Shown here: one piece after another, positions 18,858 to 20,907 of the stretch | Numbering within the stretch: the stretch's first letter is position 1 | Layout: the number at the start of each line of letters is the position of its first letter | Source of the DNA: a virus | IMG/VR virus record: IMGVR_UViG_3300037222_000162 | Coordinates: 1 to 20,907 of that record | Reading direction: 5' to 3' (one strand) | DNA: 20,907 bases | The notes under the pieces: model-generated | What the model saw: only the letters and a program-made list of their open reading frames with translations | What the model was told of the DNA's origin: nothing | The model's database searches: none | Translations under genes and position numbers: made by a program

Positions 18858-19297
18858 TAAAAATTCCCTTCCTGCACTTGGGCACACATCAGCCCTGCTT
18901 CACGCCATGCCTTAACTACGGCATCCCGGTCGTCAAAAACAAAAAGTGGTGTGTAGCCGTCCGCTAATATCTGCGCCAACAGTTCGATCTTGATGACGTA
19001 GTCGTCCCGGTGATCGCCCTCTTTTCGCATGTAGAGCGCGCCATCCGGCAGATTGTAAGCCGCTAACCAGCGCAATGTGGCACGGCGGCATTCCGAGGAA
19101 CGGCCCGAGACGTAAACAATCAACTTGCCGGAATTAGCGAGGTCCTGCGCCAGGGTAATTACGGGCAGAATAGGCTTATCGCCTTCTACCTCGGAAAAGA
19201 ACGCTTTCCAGTCCTTGGGCGAACCCTGAATATAATGGAGCCGATGAGCATTATCTGCCACCGTGCCATCCAGGTCAAATAGGTAACAAGGCTTCAC
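18857..19297 (-). CDS. HAD-superfamily phosphatase, polynucleotide 3'-phosphatase-like
   Basis: A 146-residue protein with the full HAD motif set: FDLDGTVAD (nucleophile D8, acid D10), YVSGRSS (motif II), the motif III lysine in VIKIELL, and VFDDRDAVVKAW (motif IV). The sequence around DNAHRLHYI and MRKEGDHRDDY follows the pattern of the phosphatase half of phage T4-type polynucleotide kinase (Pnk). That enzyme removes 3'-phosphates during RNA or DNA end repair. The kinase half is absent here, so it works alone or with a kinase elsewhere. A general nucleotidase role is the alternative. Confidence 0.8.
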   Translation of the reverse strand: MKPCYLFDLDGTVADNAHRLHYIQGSPKDWKAFFSEVEGDKPILPVITLAQDLANSGKLIVYVSGRSSECRRATLRWLAAYNLPDGALYMRKEGDHRDDYVIKIELLAQILADGYTPLFVFDDRDAVVKAWREAGLMCAQVQEGNF

Positions 19298-19299
19298 CC

Positions 19300-19488
19300 T
19301 TAGTCCCCCACGCTATCAAGTTCTTCTTTAAAGCCAAGAAATCTAACGTGTTTTGCTGCCCCCTGATCTAATTCCCACTGGGGGTAACCATCTCTCAGCA
19401 AAGTGCCCTCAAGGGTCTCCCCCTCTAAGGGCTTATAAGCTTTAGGAAATCCGTACTTCCAACCACTAGGCGGATCATAAATCAACAT
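19300..19488 (-). CDS. Conserved small phage protein
   Basis: A 62-residue protein (MLIYDPPSGWKYGFPKAYKP...) with LEGTLLRDGYPQWELD and a Phe/Gly end. The start IYDPPxGWKYGFPK is a pattern I recall from small conserved phage proteins of unknown function. GAGGGAGCGG precedes the ATG, and the stop is two bases before the phosphatase ATG. It has no membrane or metal motifs. Confidence 0.65.
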   Translation of the reverse strand: MLIYDPPSGWKYGFPKAYKPLEGETLEGTLLRDGYPQWELDQGAAKHVRFLGFKEELDSVGD

Positions 19489-19538
19489 ATTAGCCCGCTC
19501 CCTCTAGTCCCAGCAACGCAGCAGTTGCTAAGGTAATA

Positions 19539-19569
19539 TGCCTATCCGGTTATCACCCAAAGCCACTAG
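19539..19569 (+). repeat. Left inverted repeat of the DUF6527-like cassette
   Basis: The 31-base sequence tgcctatccggttatcaccc plus aaagccactag is the reverse complement of 19917-19947 at 28 of 31 positions. The stop codon of the enclosed gene (19566-19568) falls inside it. Confidence 0.8.
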
Positions 19570-19913
19570 CATTTGCTCCACTCGCCCTTTGTGAGATATC
19601 CATGCCAGCCATCGCTTTCGGACTGCCCTGTTTTGTCGCTGATCGACGGCGTAATCGTAAGAGTTCCATCGGGCTCTTCCATGAAGACGTGAGGCGGCGC
19701 TGCAACGTATTGCCAGCTTCGCGCGCGACGCGGCGCGTCCGGGTCGTGTGCATTCGGCTTGAGCAAGAACACGCATGGGCGGTCCCCGGCGTAGCCAAGG
19801 ATTGGCCCCAAATAGTCGCCAGGCTGTTCCAGCAAGGTCGTCACCGATCTGTCGTCGCGCGCACTAAACTCTTGCTCAGTCGCCGCCGGAATTGGAATGC
19901 GTCGTCCCTTCAT
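19566..19913 (-). CDS. DUF6527-like protein in an inverted-repeat cassette
   Basis: A 115-residue protein. The C-terminal half (FMEEPDGTLTITPSISDKTG, then SDGWHGYLTKGEWSKC) resembles the DUF6527 family, often mislabelled ammonia monooxygenase, with its TxPSI and WHGYL signature. The first half (RRIPIPAATEQEFSARDDRS) is variable. It is more GC-rich than its neighbours, and 31-bp inverted repeats flank it almost exactly. It therefore looks like an acquired cassette. The ribosome binding site is weak. The biochemical role is unknown. Confidence 0.6.
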   Translation of the reverse strand: MKGRRIPIPAATEQEFSARDDRSVTTLLEQPGDYLGPILGYAGDRPCVFLLKPNAHDPDAPRRARSWQYVAAPPHVFMEEPDGTLTITPSISDKTGQSESDGWHGYLTKGEWSKC

Positions 19914-19916
19914 GAT

Positions 19917-19947
19917 CTAGTCTCTTTGGTTGATAACCGGATAGGCA
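19917..19947 (+). repeat. Right inverted repeat of the DUF6527-like cassette
   Basis: The 31 bases ctagtctctttggttgataa plus ccggataggca match the reverse complement of 19539-19569 at 28 of 31 positions; the outer 23 bases differ at only one. It lies three bases upstream of the ATG of the enclosed gene, so it forms its leader. Confidence 0.8.
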
Positions 19948-19985
19948 CGTAAGGTAGGCATACTGCCTTAGCGCGGCTTTTCCGA

Positions 19986-20249
19986 CTAAACCCCGACCTT
20001 AAGTCCCTCAGTCGAGGTTCTTTCCGCCAAGTACAGCATGTCCCTCGTAATAGGTGCAGTCCTGAATTCGCACCTCACCATTTCAGTCGGCAACTTAGAA
20101 CGTGGAATCAGGAAATTAAAGGTAAGATACTCCTCTAATTCACCCTCCATAATACCCCGCGTCACCTCATACTTAAGCTCGTTGAGAAGCCGCTCAACTC
20201 GCTCTTTCCGATAGTTCAGTTTCGTCTTAGGTAAGTCATACCCTGCCAT
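19986..20249 (-). CDS. Conserved phage hypothetical protein
   Basis: An 87-residue protein (MAGYDLPKTKLNYRKERVER...) followed by LLNELKYEVTRGIMEGELEE and a beta-rich end (FLIPRSKLPTEMVRCEFRTA). This layout matches a small conserved protein I recall from other phages; its role is not known. The ATG shares a base with the upstream stop (TAATG). It is the gene just upstream of the inverted-repeat cassette. Confidence 0.65.
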   Translation of the reverse strand: MAGYDLPKTKLNYRKERVERLLNELKYEVTRGIMEGELEEYLTFNFLIPRSKLPTEMVRCEFRTAPITRDMLYLAERTSTEGLKVGV

Positions 20250-20605
20250 TAGACCACTCCTCGATTTGTTTGAGCAACTCCGACCACAATTCGCCTAGCG
20301 GCCCAGTGCGCTTTCTTGGCAGCGCTCATCTTAGCGCAAGCCTCAGCCGACATTTTCTTACCTAAATGCGCCGCACTCATCCGCGCCGACATGGTAATAA
20401 TCTTAACATTCCCAATAACGTAAGGCCCCACATCACCCATGCGTGCCATACAATACTGATGCTTGAGGCGGCCACGTTCCTGGTAACGTCCGGAATTAGT
20501 CCAGATTAAACACCACTCCTCAAAAGTAAGCAAAAACTCTTTGCCCCGACGACGTGCATGATACCGTTGAGCTTTATATTCTTGCTTAGCTTTAAGTATC
20601 AGCAT
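20249..20605 (-). CDS. Phage endonuclease-like protein with NUMOD3-type repeats
   Basis: A 118-residue, basic protein. The first part (YHARRRGKEFLLTFEEWCLI) and the middle (QYCMARMGDVGPYVIGNVKI) match a conserved phage type usually grouped with HNH/AP2-like mobile endonucleases. Then come helix repeats (MSAAHLGKKMSAEACAKMSA) resembling the DNA-binding NUMOD3 motif of homing enzymes. A clear HNH catalytic triad is not obvious, so it may be a DNA-binding or degenerate form. The start is ATG 20605. Confidence 0.65.
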   Translation of the reverse strand: MLILKAKQEYKAQRYHARRRGKEFLLTFEEWCLIWTNSGRYQERGRLKHQYCMARMGDVGPYVIGNVKIITMSARMSAAHLGKKMSAEACAKMSAAKKAHWAARRIVVGVAQTNRGVV

Positions 20606-20617
20606 GTCCGTTTCTTG

Positions 20618-20907
20618 TCATTCTTCAATGCTTTGAGGTATCATCCTGCCGATTTCTTTATGGATACGCGGAGCTACGTCCGGAATATCGCGGGTACCCG
20701 TTCCCTTTGGAGCCATACCGAGGCGCTGCTCGGCTTCCCGCATCTGCTGATTGGACAGCTGTCGAAGCTCTTTTTTGGCCTCCAAGGTCAACTCCAGCGG
20801 GCGCTCCATCAGAATTTGCCCGCCCTTGATGATATTGGGCAGGTTGTACCCCGGTGGCAGCCAGGTTGGGTGGCGCTTCGGATCAACCGGCTCCCAGCCC
20901 TGTTCCC
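20618..20907 (-). CDS. Conserved phage protein, 5' end off the window
   Basis: The frame runs from the right edge (EQGWEPVDPKRHPTWLPPGY) without a start, then NIIKGGQILMERPLELT and a charged C-terminus (QRLGMAPKGTGTRDIPDVAP), ending at 20618. An internal ATG at 20809 is not the true start, since the frame remains coding-like upstream. The pattern WEPVD ... GGQILMERP ... LGMAPKGTGTR is one I recall as a conserved protein of many phages, function unknown. About 96 residues are visible. Confidence 0.7.
   Translation of the reverse strand, partial: EQGWEPVDPKRHPTWLPPGYNLPNIIKGGQILMERPLELTLEAKKELRQLSNQQMREAEQRLGMAPKGTGTRDIPDVAPRIHKEIGRMIPQSIEE

Noticed and set aside
19528-19798. Two overlapping minus-strand frames under the DUF6527-like gene
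   Set aside because: Both are Arg/Ser-rich shadows; only the 115-residue frame shows family-like signatures and fits between the inverted repeats.
1-20907. CRISPR array, insertion sequence or integrase attachment site
   Set aside because: No regularly spaced repeats, no transposase or integrase frame and no long terminal duplications were seen in the window.

Overview
The window reads as part of the genome of a tailed double-stranded DNA phage (or prophage), probably with an alphaproteobacterial host. The phage assignment rests on a gpT-like major capsid protein next to a decoration-type protein, a head-tail adaptor, several fibre or spike proteins, homing-type endonucleases and tightly packed small genes with ATGA/GTGA/TAATG junctions. 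The host assignment rests on a GcrA-family regulator, a family almost confined to Alphaproteobacteria and their phages. It also rests on a strong shortage of GANTC, the CcrM methylation site: about 29 by eye against about 80 expected. Nearly all genes lie on the minus strand, so the transcriptional order runs from right (20907) to left (1). One zinc-ribbon gene at 8522-8776 points the other way. Terminase, portal, lysis and integrase genes are not in the window.

Right part (about 16.1-20.9 kb): small early or accessory genes. They include the 3' part of a conserved phage protein cut by the edge, a NUMOD3-type protein, a DUF6527-like gene enclosed by 31-bp inverted repeats, a stand-alone HAD phosphatase like the 3'-phosphatase half of phage polynucleotide kinase, the GcrA homologue, and several very small proteins, some membrane-spanning. 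From 15655 to 15989 there is a 335-bp gene-free stretch with a possible promoter and a long, strongly structured leader in front of the head genes.

Middle (about 8.8-15.7 kb): the virion module. In order come the decoration-like protein, major capsid protein, a beta-helix surface protein, two Lys/Arg/Gly-rich proteins sharing a segment, a 32-residue membrane peptide, small fibre-like proteins, the adaptor and small hypotheticals. One gene in this set has its ribosome binding site inside a perfect 10-bp hairpin.

Left part (1-8.4 kb): tail-tip and surface genes. They are a Zn-binding virion protein, a large beta-helix tailspike-like protein with a Sec signal peptide, a second virion protein, a tandem HNH endonuclease, a TPR-glycosyltransferase translationally coupled to the HNH gene, an FkbM methyltransferase, a run of small cysteine-rich or unknown genes, and a glycine-rich fibre protein cut by the left edge. 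The glycosyltransferase and methyltransferase probably alter a surface glycan (host or virion).

The most unusual item is a leader element found twice, before the genes at 5050-5523 and 15046-15654. Both copies lie at the same distance from the start codon. They share an 18-base box, an identical 25-nt gap, and a stem-loop whose stem differs by compensating base changes.
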